Positions 10,769 to 22,156 of a stretch of DNA of 64,000 bases are shown piece after piece; position 1 is the first letter of the stretch; every line of letters starts with the position of its first letter. Source of the stretch: Rotaria macrura (lineage: Eukaryota; Rotifera; Eurotatoria; Philodinida; Philodinidae). A model generated the notes under the pieces. That model was not told the DNA's origin and made no database searches. It saw only the letters and a program-made list of their open reading frames with translations. The position numbers were made by a program, and so were the translations under genes. The DNA is taken from positions 8,351-72,350 of the forward strand of contig OENT01000440.1 of the NCBI GenBank assembly GCA_900239685.1, read 5' to 3'.

Positions 10769-13006
10769 ATCAAGCCATTTCTTATCTAAATATTCAACTT
10801 CAATTCAATACTGTCTCATAATTGTCATCGATCATCCATTCAAAACTGTTGTTTTTTCTAAATGTTGTGGCTCGTGACAATAAAATCAGATAAAGACAAC
10901 ACTTCTTCTCTTAACTATAAGAAACGTTCGTCGTCGCCCTTTCACTCGTGTTCACCGTTCTATGAATGATCGACTTTAGTTGTATAGAATAGAACGAATG
11001 TGGCTTAGCACGGTTCAACAAGATTGGTGCTCGACAATGGAGAATGAATGTTGACGACGATAGATTTCACGACGTGTTTCCATTTCAATTTTCGTGAGAA
11101 AATTCGCTTTCCTGTTCATTTCTCACACGAAATTTCGACCTGAAGACTATATCTGATTGAAATCTATTAGATAATCCCTATAATTCTAAGAAGAAAGCAA
11201 CGACAACTCGACGATGATTGAATACAAGCAGAATTCGACATTCTTAAATTTTGTTCACTGAATGAAATCAATCTTTGTTGAGGGATTCTTTTTAATTCAC
11301 ATTCCAAAGGGTCGATCTCAACAGGCAACTTGTTCATTGGTTTCAGTTAACGAAGATCTTTAATTTTCCCTGACGTTCGTGAAACAGTAGGAGAACATCG
11401 TCACATTTGGAGGACACAATCGACATCACTCCTACGCATTAATCGACGTCTTGGAAAACAAACTTTCTCTTATTTTCTCTGATCGACGCGTCAATGTTAA
11501 CTATGATTTTCACATAGATGGCTTTTGTTCAACTTATGAGGATCTAACTGATACTTGCGGTCTCGGTTAAAGAACTTTTGAGTCCAACTGAAAATAAAAT
11601 CTAACCTTAAAATACTAGAATCATGCTTTTCCTTTCACTCTCAACATAAATTCAGACTTATTTTTATTCAAGCATATTTTATTAAGTAAAACTACATGAA
11701 AATTTCTAACTGTAGCTCGGCTCATCCTTTATCGCGCGTTTCTCCAGAGCATAACTCTGATGACGAGTAGTCATTTTAAACCATTGAAATAGAGTTTCTT
11801 CACATATCTTTGTTCTCCTTGTTAAACAAACTTCTCTAGAATAAAATTCAATGCGAACTTCAACATGTTCATGATGAATTTCAATTGCTCGATCGAAATT
11901 AAAGTTCATGAAGCAATGAGTTTATTCGTAGACAAGCCTTTGTTTCTGCTGAGAAAAACTAAAACTCAATTGAAAGATCGGATTTGCATCTGCCGACCTC
12001 CATTGTCTTCGATGAGACTTTACGTCAGACGACAGTTCAAGTTTTGATCTTCAACCTTAAACAAGCACACAAACGGCTAAAGAGAAAATCGATTGCAGAG
12101 TTTAGTTTAACTGTTACGTTGACAGCTAATTCATAATGAATATTAGAATATGTTCACTTTGTACATGGGACTATAAAATATTCAACTTGTTAAATATTTT
12201 CGTTGAGGGTTACTCGCTAGCGTAACTGTTTAGTGAGAATAACTCGCCTCATCTATTTATTGGCGTCTTCGATGCACGACTAAACAACACGGATAAGCAA
12301 CATCTCATCAAAGTATATTTGTTTGTTTGTTTTTGTGGTCTGGGACGATTAAATCGACAACTAATTAGAAAAGACAGTGAGAAACAAACCGGGGAAACGC
12401 AGTTCATTTGTTGTCTATATCTCAATCCACGAAGGTTTAAACAGAAAACTGTGTGACTGGAAAAGTATTTTAGTTGAGGAGAAGACAGAGCTATTTCGAA
12501 GGATGACAAGATCTTATCGATAAAGATCGTTCTCAGTATTTATCTCAAATAGATTTGGACAAGTGCAACTTTGGCATTGACACGTTTGCCCATTAGAGTT
12601 GGAGTGATGATGGCATCGGTCTCGACGCGAGTTCGACCGAGATATTCTTCAGTTGGACAGCGAAGTTGCGCATCTCTCATTCCAATGACCATCGACGATT
12701 ATGGTCGATCTTCTGAGACTGAAACAAGTTTTTGGAGCGAGCTCCTCTTTCACCAGTTAAGCAACAATCGACGAATCGATTTTCCTTAGTTACCGAGGGA
12801 AAACATTTCTCGAAAATAAATACTAATTCGATCGCGTTTGAAGAAGGAAAACAAACGGAAAACGAATCGATTTGCGTTGTGCTGTCTGGCAGATTTAGTG
12901 AAATATGTTCATTTGTTTATTGAACGATGAAAAGAGATTTTAGCTTAGAAATAAATATCGAAAACTGTCTCATGTCAGTTTTGTTTTCCTCCCTCTAAAA
13001 CATAAT
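10769..13006. other. Intergenic, no confident gene
   Basis: The first few hundred bases should include the promoter of the minus-strand glycohydrolase. A 67-codon minus-strand frame from an ATG at 11,909 (to 11,706) begins MNFNFDRAIEIHHEH and looks mildly protein-like, but has no recognisable motif and was not called. The remainder is AT-rich non-coding. Confidence 0.35.
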
Positions 13007-13972
13007 CCGGTAACTACACAAGTCGATATTCTTGTCTCTATTCTTTCCAGATTCTTTTTTTGCCCAGAAATCTGTCAAGATTCTTGTTCAATATCTTCTA
13101 TGTAAGATTCTTGTCAGATTTACAAGATCTTGTCAATCAGACAAGAATCCGGTAGACAGAATATTGGATGGCTAGGCAAGAAAGTGCTAATCTGGAAAGA
13201 ATCTTGCACTTCTTGAAATCCCTGACAGATTCTTTTTATTACAGTCTACGTTTATTTTCTTGGATAATCTGATCAAATTCTTATATTGTTTTTTGAATCA
13301 GTATGCGCCTATTTTATTTAGATTTATCTTCATCATCGTTATTATTAGTAAAAATTTTTCGCAATAAAATTTTAAAAAAGAGAGCGCTACGGTGGCACAT
13401 TTCTTTTCAAGATCTTAGACTTATGACAAAAATATACGATACTAGAAGTAACGATAAAACAAAAATTGCGAACAAGAGTAGCTATGAAATCGTAATTTTA
13501 ATTGGTAAATGGCAGTGTTTCGAGAAAATAAAATAAATCTATTGAAATATTCAGGAACTAATCACTACTAAGATTCTTCTTCGTGATTTTCATCATTTAA
13601 AACCATAGGAAAAGCTAAATAAGCCAATAAACTTCATCGTAACATATTAATATGCATTTATCCTTAATGTGCAACGTATAGGAGTCGTCTAAATTTCAAT
13701 AGTTCTTATGCATTTCATCGTGTTAACAGTTTAGCATTGTTTGAACGAGTACACGATAGAATGAGTGTTAATGATTTATATATATATATATCTTAAAAAA
13801 TGGCTGAAAGGTATTCCTCTTGCAATTCTTGTAAGACTCTTTATATTTTTCTTTCATCGATAGAAAGAGTCTTGGCTGAACTTCAAGACTAACGAGAATC
13901 TTGACAGATTTCTCAGCAAAACAAGAATCTGGAAAGAAAAGAGACAAGAATATCGACTTGTGTTCTCACCAG
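13007..13972. mobile_element. Non-autonomous TIR element (~965 bp)
   Basis: Terminal inverted repeats of about 70 bp: CACAAGTCGATATTCTTGTC from 13,017, followed by TCTATTCTTTCCAGATTC and AGAAATCTGTCAAGATTC, is mirrored at 13,885-13,962. Similarity reaches outward to a GGT/ACC at about 13,009 and 13,970. The ends are packed with the word AAGATTCTTGTC in both orientations. The interior holds a 77-codon frame (13,303-13,536) with no recognised domain and an (AT)n run near 13,770. No convincing target duplication is visible, so the superfamily and exact ends are open. Confidence 0.7.
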
Positions 13973-14132
13973 AGTTTTCTTTTCTCGACCAACTATTGAA
14001 TTCCACCGAGGAAAGAGTTACTCAAAGCATAAACGGCTTTCTCATGTGCGTCTTCTGGTTTCTTGCAAGAAGAAGAATTCGAGAAAAGTTTCATCTTGAC
14101 CAGAGTGAAGAAAGCCCGTTGACTGCTTCCGC

Positions 14133-14691
14133 TCATTCTCGTTTGGCGATCATGGAGAAAAACTTCTGGGAATGTTTCTCTTGTAAATAGTTGTTTTTAC
14201 TCCGAAAATATGCGTGACACTGACCGGCACGAAATGAATAAGATCGGTGATCGGCGTTTGAGTGATCGGCTTGGGATTCTTTTTGGCTTTTCGAGTTGGA
14301 CTTGTTCTGTGCGAAGACTGTGCCTTCGCTATTTTCTTCATTGTCTAGAAACGAAAAGAAACGAAGGTTTAGAGCGCGAGATAACAACATCGATGAATAT
14401 TCAACTCTAGTCGAAATAAATGAGATAACCTTTCGAATGAATCGAACAACGGTGACGAAGTGCATCATCTTCTTCGGGCTCGCCCTGTTTATCATTATGA
14501 AATCGATTAAAATCAGTCGAGTTAAGCTCAACCGATGGGCGAGGTCGAGGTTTTATTTTAATGTCATCTCTATATTCATTAGCAAAACACTTGCTTAAAT
14601 TACTTAATTCATATTCGTCATTCACTTTGTAACCATCGGAAAATTTTGAGTTCGTTAAATGCTCTTTGTCACTTTCCGCATCACTTGACAT
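14133..14691 (-). CDS. Hypothetical hydrophilic protein, two exons
   Basis: Exon 1 runs 14,691 to 14,430 from an ATG; exon 2 runs 14,344 to 14,133. The donor is AAAG|GTTATC and the acceptor GTTTCTAG|ACAATG, with an 85-bp intron in phase 1. The product is 157 residues. Exon 1 is acidic and polar (MSSDAESDKEHLTNSKF, then KPRPRPSVELNSTDFNRF and GEPEEDDALRHR). Exon 2 is rich in Ser, Lys, Gln and His. There are no transmembrane segments or known domains. An alternative reading frame of exon 2 is also open (62 codons), so the C-terminal half is less certain than the N-terminal half. I do not recognise a family. Confidence 0.45.
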
Positions 14692-14963
14692 CGTCTTTTT
14701 CCTGCTTAATTCGACTCAGCGAGAATATTATCTAAATGGAAAACGATCAAAAAGCGCAACAAATTAAGTGAATTTATTTATGATAAAAATCTCAATTCAA
14801 TAAATCGATGAAAGAGAGTAACATGAAGTGGCCACCAGCCGAAAGTCGCTGACTATAGCAGGATTTTTCTCGAACAAAATCAAAATAATCATCGATCGAA
14901 CGCTTCGAAATAGAAAATTCTTTGATTTTAATCGACAATAATCTTCTAAATCAAGTCTAATTT

Positions 14964-15236
14964 TCATTTTGTTGCACAAAGATCCGGTTGTAATCGACTT
15001 TTTTTCACTCGGCAGCTTTTTTCAAATGTTAAACGCATTGCTACCAAGAGACTCATATCATCAGACAGCCTTTTTTCTGTTTTCTCCTGTTCTTTTACTT
15101 CTTTGTTTCTTTTTGCCAAAATAAAGTTGCTAAGAACAACCGTCACCACACATTGAATCGTTTGAAGCCAAAAGAAAACGCTTGTTTGAAAGAATGCTTC
15201 AAAAGCAACAGAACAGACGACAAACAACGTCGACAT
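14964..15236 (-). CDS. Possible membrane-protein exon, unknown
   Basis: From an in-frame ATG at about 15,236, the minus strand encodes MSTLFVVCSVAFEAFFQTS followed by a second hydrophobic run (IQCVVTVVLSNFILA). A highly charged segment follows (AKRNKEVKEQEKTEKRLSDD). This is a plausible two-helix membrane protein with a basic cytoplasmic tail, or one exon of a larger gene. A possible donor (CGA|GTGAAA) lies before the stop. It lies directly upstream of, and on the same strand as, the hypothetical gene at 14,133-14,691, and the two could be exons of one gene. No family is recognised and no splice junction could be proven. Confidence 0.3.
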   Translation of the reverse strand: MSTLFVVCSVAFEAFFQTSVFFWLQTIQCVVTVVLSNFILAKRNKEVKEQEKTEKRLSDDMSLLVAMRLTFEKSCRVKKSRLQPDLCATK

Positions 15237-15349
15237 CTTCTTTTCTTGTTTCGCGGGCCAATGGAAATTCAAGAGAAAAATCCATTTCTACTTCAAAAGC
15301 CAACGACGCTTGTCAGAAGTCAGTCAAAAAATAAACGATCTCTGTGAAC

Positions 15350-18030
15350 TAAAGTCCGCCACTGTCAACGTGATTCAAAATTCAACGTGCTGCCGGCGGC
15401 GGGTTTCGGTTCACAAAAATTTGGTCCACTTGCGACGACAGAACCAAGGGCGATAGAATGATTACTTCTTATCAGAGATATGAACCAATCAAGTGAAACA
15501 TCCGCGTTTTACGTCACTCCAACTGATGTTTTCTCCTTCATTCGACTCGGTTGGAACAATAAGATGACAGCTGAACAACCACACGATACAAAATCCCAAC
15601 GAAACATTCCAGCTTTTTCGTTGGCAGTTTTTTCTGCAGTTTATCCACTACTGCATTAAATAGAACATTTTCTTTTTTAAATATTATCAATCGAAATCGG
15701 TTGAAACCATGATTCAAGTGAGTTATTTAATTGAACTTGGAAAGGGATTCGGAATCCAACGACTGCTTGAAAGAATCACTTGTCACGGATAGAAAAGCTA
15801 ATAGAATCGACAAATGATTTGCGAGATCTCTTAGCTCGCAGGGGATAAATTGCAAACTCAACGAATACACCTCAGTCCAGATCGAATATCATCTTCTCAA
15901 CCTATCCGACTTCCTTGGTGACATTGAAAGTGGACACTTGTATTCGCCTAATTCATAAAAAACCGAAACTAACTGACTTCAGCGAGAATATCTAGAACAT
16001 ATCGACGCTACTATATCTCAATAAACTCTAAGATATAGTGCTGAATATCCTCGTATTTAGTTAGATATCATCCTTGTGTGCTATGCTGTTCAATAATATT
16101 TCAAAGAGAGCAACAGAAAATGAAACAAATAGCTGCGCTCATGAGTAAGCCATTGACCAGTAGTTGCCATTAATCAGATAGGACAGACAAAAACAGTGTT
16201 AACAGTAGAAAAAACATTCGAGTACAACTCCTCTGCAACAGTTCAGCATATTAATGGATCGCTTTATTTAGTTTGCAATATCTAGTTAATATTACTTGAG
16301 AGCAATTATCTAAGGATTATTTTCTCGTCTTCTATTTAGCTAATTTGACTCGACTAACGCAAATTTCAATAAGTGAACGAATAAGTAGAAAAATTGATGC
16401 ATACGAATCTCACATGAATTATCGAGATAGCCAAAGAAAGGAAAAGCAGAACATAAAACTTTGTTTTTGTTTTAATCTCGATCTCGAAAAGAAGATCGTT
16501 CTTCTTCAATCGAGTCACTTTCCGCAAGTGATTTCAATCCTCTTTCCAGAAGTAAAATGAATTGAAGTTTTTCTCTCTGAAAATAATCGAGTTTTTGCTT
16601 TTCGTTGAAAATATTTCGTCGTCGATAATAGAAATAGAAGAGAAAGAGTGAATGAAAATAATGGCAAACAGAGAGGAGAAGAAGAAAATCATTGAGATTT
16701 GTTTTCACCAAATGGCAAGTTTTTATCTCACGACCTATTTTCCTGGTTTTTTCTCATCATTCAAACTTGATCCGTTGCGTCTCACGACGAAAATTAAATA
16801 AAACTCAGTGGGAAAAAATTATTTCCGACATGCAAGCAACAATTTTGTTCCGTTTTCTTCTTCAATTTAGTTCGCTGTTGACTTAGAAACCTTTTTCGTT
16901 GTTCGCCTAGAAGGCAAAGAAGCTCTTCGCTTTCTAAACTTTATTTTAATAGCACTCGGCACGAACCGATATTATTCTTGTTTTAACAGTCGTCACATCG
17001 AAAGCCGATCGATTTATTTCATTCACACTTTTTCATTGAGTTTCATCGAATTGAAATCATTTTCGTTCATCTAGTCAACATTCGATGAGAAAGATGAAGT
17101 TGGAAATGTTTCATTAAATTGCTTCTAAGAGCAGCGGTTCATTTTACTTGATGAATTCGAGCAAAAGCAAATACGATCGCCCAACAAGTTCATCTAGCTT
17201 CAACTGTTGCATTGATTTGCAAGAAATACACAGATGATGTTCAGTTCAACAAGATTCTACTTTCCATTTGTCGCACCTCGAATGTTCACAAATTTCGATG
17301 GGAAAGCCAAACAATCGATCGCCGGCCGTCAATGATAAGATGGTTATGAATGTTTCATTTCGCCGATTCGTACATTTCGTACGAGTGTTCGATCCGAGAC
17401 ATTGAACTTCGGCAAGGTGACGACGATCTACGAAATACTAAACAACTGCGCCCACTTATTAAGAAAACGAGTGTTTCTACGAACAAACAAACCTCTATTC
17501 TCTGAGTGAATGTCGCAACAAGATAAATTGGCAACTTTTCTTATTTTTCAATTGAGTGATAATTTCTAGTGAAAAACAAAGAGGCTGTTCGTCGAGAGTG
17601 CCGTTTGCGGCTCAACTTTGTCGGCAAGTTTCTCAAAACATTCACTTAGTTTTGAAAGATTTTCAAAGGGAGATGCTGATAGAAAGTGCGCTCAGAGGAA
17701 ACGAGACAAATTCCATACAAAAGAGGCGGGAAAATAAAAGTTCTAACCAATGAAAATCAGACAATAACAATGTAGAGAAAAGCAAATACTAGCATCTTTT
17801 GAGTTGAGTTGGAGTGCCTAGATTACTTCCGTCGTCCGGACACCATCGTAACAAAGACGATTCCTAAATCAACTCTGTATTTCCAAAAAAGAGTCATGGA
17901 GGTTGGTGTGAGTTTCGGGCAGCCTCTCAGCTAAAAGACTCACCAAACCAATCTGCCCAGCAAGCCCTCAACGATACAGAGGACGAGCTTCTCTTCTGTT
18001 CTAAAAGTAGTCATTTGTCGCACGGCTTCT
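15350..18030. other. Intergenic, no confident gene
   Basis: A minus-strand frame at 16,472-16,711 begins in a hydrophobic stretch and ends in an amphipathic Lys/Glu-rich helix, but it lacks an ATG near its start and has no motif, so it is not called. The rest shows only chance frames. Confidence 0.35.
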
Positions 18031-18213
18031 CACCTCACCGGTTTAGTCCATTTTCGCCGACAATTTTTTTCGCCGACGACGATTTTCGCCGATTCCAACT
18101 TCACCGAAAGAATTTTTCTTTCTTTCTAAAATGAAAACAAAGAAAAATTCTTTCGGTGAAGTTGAAATCGGCGAAAAAAATTGTCGGCGAAAATGGACTA
18201 AACCCACCTCACC
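18031..18213. mobile_element. Hairpin MITE (165 bp) with perfect 9-bp TSD
   Basis: The element body 18,040-18,204 starts GGTTTAGTCCATTTTCGCCG and ends with its reverse complement. The stem continues through CCGAAAGAATTTTTCTTT and its partner, so nearly the whole unit folds on itself around a short loop near 18,128. The direct repeats CACCTCACC at 18,031-18,039 and 18,205-18,213 are identical. A 9-bp duplication is typical of Mutator-like elements, an assignment made from TSD length only. No coding capacity. Confidence 0.88.
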
Positions 18214-21200
18214 GATGGCAGTATACATGACTTTTTGAATCGATGCAAAAATTTTTCAAAGACGGTCTTTGCGATTTTCCAGATAGTCGAAAGTTCGATA
18301 CAAGTCAAGGATCCACTTGGTTTCTATAGACAGGAGCAGATATGGCCAGATGGACGAATCCGATACAGCAACCAATCGCTGATTCAGCAGTGTAATTCTA
18401 TTTAGTTAGTTGTGTCAAATCCAGAATCTAATACTAGTAGTCGATCTTGATCAGAGACGACGGTCCATTAGGTTAGATGCTGACATTAGGAGCCGACTGT
18501 AGGAGTGATCTTGCCAGGTACTGCAAAAATCAGGCGCATTGGAGAATGGAAAACTTTTACAGTTTATTTTAATTCTAAGCACATCAATGAATTACTGAGC
18601 ATGCAGCGAATAGCTGCTTTGTTCATCTATCGATGTCCTTTTTATGGCTTGGTATATTCCATGAAGAAGGTCTCTCACTTCTGCAGTTATAAAGTTTAAT
18701 TTGATATTTATGACATAATTCATTACTTTTGTTTTCGTTGGACGTAGATAGAGATAAACCTCTATGTTTTCTTGTTTCAGATGATCTCTTTTCGAATGAA
18801 TACAAATCAATAGAAAAAGAGTAAGTTGCAGCAAATGCTTTGCTTGCCTGGTGCTTTCATCAACGATTTCTTTATAGAGCGAAGTATTCAACTACTAATT
18901 AGTAGTGAACAGAATCATCTCATAGACACAGAGGTTCTATCATGTCAAGTGCTCTTTGCTTTTCTATTAACTGTTTCGTTTTTAACTCGTACAGCAAAGA
19001 GTCGCCAAAAAATGCTTCAGTAGCAAAACACAGTCGTTCTCGTCATAGACCAGTTGACGATTACATATAAATCACACTCCTCATTTTGTTTCTCAATAGG
19101 CTGAACAAGTCAATATTAGAAAACTAACTTGTTTATAAATATGAAAATTCAGCCGTACAGCACTGATTTGTTCTGAAATAGATTTTCATTTCTCACTTCA
19201 CATCAGCCTATTAAGAGTCCAATAGCAAGTGAATACAGAAGGCACTGCGTGAGAATTCTGTTTACCCGGAGACATGCATCGGATCGTAAGAAAAAGAACC
19301 TTCTTAGTGCAGTCCCTATGAAATTAAAATATGACAAGACGAGAGTGCGCGCATCATCAATCAAATGATCGACCTCAATTCATCGACTCGCATCCACCCT
19401 TAGCGCTCATTATTAACCTAAATTTAATCAAACTGATTTGAAACAACATCCAAACTGATTCTGAATAAAGTTCTGCCCCGAAACACGATTGGATTTCGAC
19501 GGTCACGAATAAATCAATTCGGTCTCATACTCACATTTATGCTTTGTCTGTGTAGAAGCGAGAGTCTCGATTTCGTGTTCACTACAATTAGTGCTTTGAA
19601 CATAAATTCTCAAGCTATCTTCAATTAGTTCGATATTATTTGAAAGAGAATCGAATAGACGTGATCAATTTTTGGATTCGATTTATTTCTGCTCTAAATA
19701 CTGGCAGAGGAATAGTCGATTAGTTGATAATCTCACACGTGTACACATGTTTTGCGATAGTATTCTCCTTTGTTTTGTGACAATGACTCCACAGCAGGCT
19801 GAAAGTGCGGCATTGTGCAAACGAAGATTCGATTTAAAACAAGCGCATCGTCTTTCGTTTAAATTAGTTCGAACTAGTCATTGCTGATTTGGAGACGAGT
19901 GAAGGGGCGTAAGACTAATGGTTATAACTATGGTTGAACCAAAGGACACGATCAACTTGACGACAACAAATCAAACTCAAGTCGTTGCACGTCAACACAG
20001 ATTAGGCATCTTCATCTGAGCGAAAGCACACATCTTGCCGATTATTAAAATGTCTTGAATCTTGGAGTTGAATAGTTGATTGAATATTGACAATATTTTA
20101 TTGTACTAACCAAGAATTCTCTTCGGCTAGTAGTCTGATAGATGAACAGGCAAGTAGAAGTTGCGGTTAAAGCATGGAAATCCACGTCGACGAATCGATA
20201 CCGGATCTGATAGGTCAACGAAATCTTACCGGCATTCGTAAGACGAGACCGATGATAGATCCGAAGATTGGTTACTTCATGATAAACTGACACTAACTGG
20301 CAAGCACTTAATTCCAACGCGGAAGATCCGAGTGTCACTCTGTATGCAGCCAGGGTCTCATTGATTTTTATAAGAATTTACATGGGACTCGACTAGCGGA
20401 GTCTCACTCTTGAGATTGGGAATAGTTTTCGAATGCGATATCATCCGAGAATTTCCGAAGAAGAAAAACAGCGATCGCTTAACATATTCTTAGTAAACCA
20501 TTTAGTTGGCCCGTCGTTTTAGAGTTGGCGCAGATTTCGATAAGAGTAATGCATTGCATTGTTAAACTAGTGATTTGGAATCTCGAGCGAAAATTGAATC
20601 GAGATCTGAATGAGTTCTTTTTGGAACTTTATTCTCCAATGAGAGCAGCTCAACTGTGACCGTCCTCGCAATCAACGACACAAAATACTTTGACTCAAAA
20701 TCTATCTCAACGAATTAGTTTCGTCCACAAATTTTCGTATGTTTCCATTATAAACAGTTGAACTAACAAACCGACGTAGCTAATTCTTTACACTGAAACA
20801 AATTCTTAATCAGTCAATAGTTAAATTTTCATTTCATCGGATCGTTTCATTGACGTTGAAGTCTTATTTCGAATTACCAATGGCTGCAAAAAATGAGAAC
20901 GACTCTGAGTATTTTGCTTGGCCACTAAAGCAGTGAACGCTTTCAAGACAACTCGACAGTTTGAACTTGATTCTAGATAAACATGCAGAGTCTCTATTCA
21001 ATCAGCAAATTGTTTCTTTCTAAGAAAAACTTAATCCAAAATGTGTGAAATTCGAGCAATATCATTGAACGAAGATGAACTCGTTGCTTCGAATAGAACG
21101 GTTTATTGAATAGTGAAATCAATTCACAATGAACTAGAGGCGAGAGGGTGAAACCTTTGTAGGGAGGGTTGGTCACTCGAATTGAATTCATTAATTCGGA

Positions 21201-21220
21201 TTTTCTTTTGCTTTCTACAG
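18214..21220. other. Intergenic, no gene seen
   Basis: Three kilobases of AT-rich sequence with short overlapping frames on both strands, none with a motif or believable splice pairing. The part nearest 21,220 probably contains the 3' UTR of the minus-strand receptor. Confidence 0.45.
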
Positions 21221-22156
21221 TTAATTTCTGGTTCGTGTAAATAGAGACGCATCAGTGATCCGGTTTTTTGATGGCCATATTTCAGGTAGACAGGCTATGG
21301 AGACGAATGGCATCAACAGTTGCACAAGATACGGTGTGTAATATAGATAATAGTAGGTTATCTCGTCAATCAATGTTGGAACGAAGTAGATTCTTATAAG
21401 TGATATCAGAGCCAATGGAAACCAGAATAATAAATAAACGAGTGAAATAGCCATTAATTGTAACGTTAGTTTTCGCGTTGATTTCCAGTTCAATGTTCGT
21501 CTCATTTTCTTCGCTTGAATCAAGACTCGAAATAATAAGGTTATGCTGGCCGACGGAATCAATAATGACGGCATTAGTATGTTTGCGAACCAATCGTATG
21601 TTGATAGCCAGGTCACACTATTGTAGCATATTGGACCACAGAGGAATGACGTGTAATCAAAAAAGTTTTCACATTGATATAAAACAATGCATGAAAAATA
21701 GAATACCGGAATATATGTGACACACACAAGCAATGGTAGATAATGCCATCTTAATTTTCCAGCCTTTGTTTGCATGATATGCGAATGAAATATAAGTATA
21801 TGTCGTTCAAGCGATGTCCATGTCATCAAAAGTAAGTTTGTCGATTGAAGAGAAAAATTGTACCAAATCCAAAATAGGCAAAAGCTATTTCGACTTGGTT
21901 TGACGTAGCCAATGCGAAGATATGTAAGAGCTATTGGTAATTCCGATGTTGTGTTTAGAAACGATACCATTATTAAACCAATTATGGAATGATTGTTTAT
22001 ATTACGACGAAAGTGGCGAGTTGAGGCAAATTTATATAATATATAAATTGAGATGAATATTGACGGGATTTCCAGTGAGAGAAATAGGTAAAATTTTATA
22101 TGACGGTAAAGTTCAGGTTCGGAACTCTGAGGGGATTCCATGTTACTTTGATTCAT
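21221..22156 (-). CDS. Rhodopsin-like seven-transmembrane receptor
   Basis: Intronless 311-residue protein from an ATG at 22,156. Seven hydrophobic segments are visible at about 23-45, 56-80, 91-115, 137-162, 188-212, 229-255 and 267-290. TM3 ends TWTSLERHILIFH, placing an ERH triplet where class A receptors have DRY. A Cys before TM3 (SFCLFW) and Cys residues in the second extracellular loop (LCGPICYN) could form the conserved disulfide. TM6 carries LLFWFPLALISL in the usual FxxCWxP position. The N-terminus (MNQSNMESP) has a potential N-glycosylation site and there is no signal peptide. The short loops, small size and lack of introns match receptor expansions known in rotifers, though that link is from memory. 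The ligand is unknown. Confidence 0.85.
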   Translation of the reverse strand: MNQSNMESPQSSEPELYRHIKFYLFLSLEIPSIFISIYILYKFASTRHFRRNINNHSIIGLIMVSFLNTTSELPIALTYLRIGYVKPSRNSFCLFWIWYNFSLQSTNLLLMTWTSLERHILIFHSHIMQTKAGKLRWHYLPLLVCVTYIPVFYFSCIVLYQCENFFDYTSFLCGPICYNSVTWLSTYDWFANILMPSLLIPSASITLLFRVLIQAKKMRRTLNWKSTRKLTLQLMAISLVYLLFWFPLALISLIRIYFVPTLIDEITYYYLYYTPYLVQLLMPFVSIACLPEIWPSKNRITDASLFTRTRN

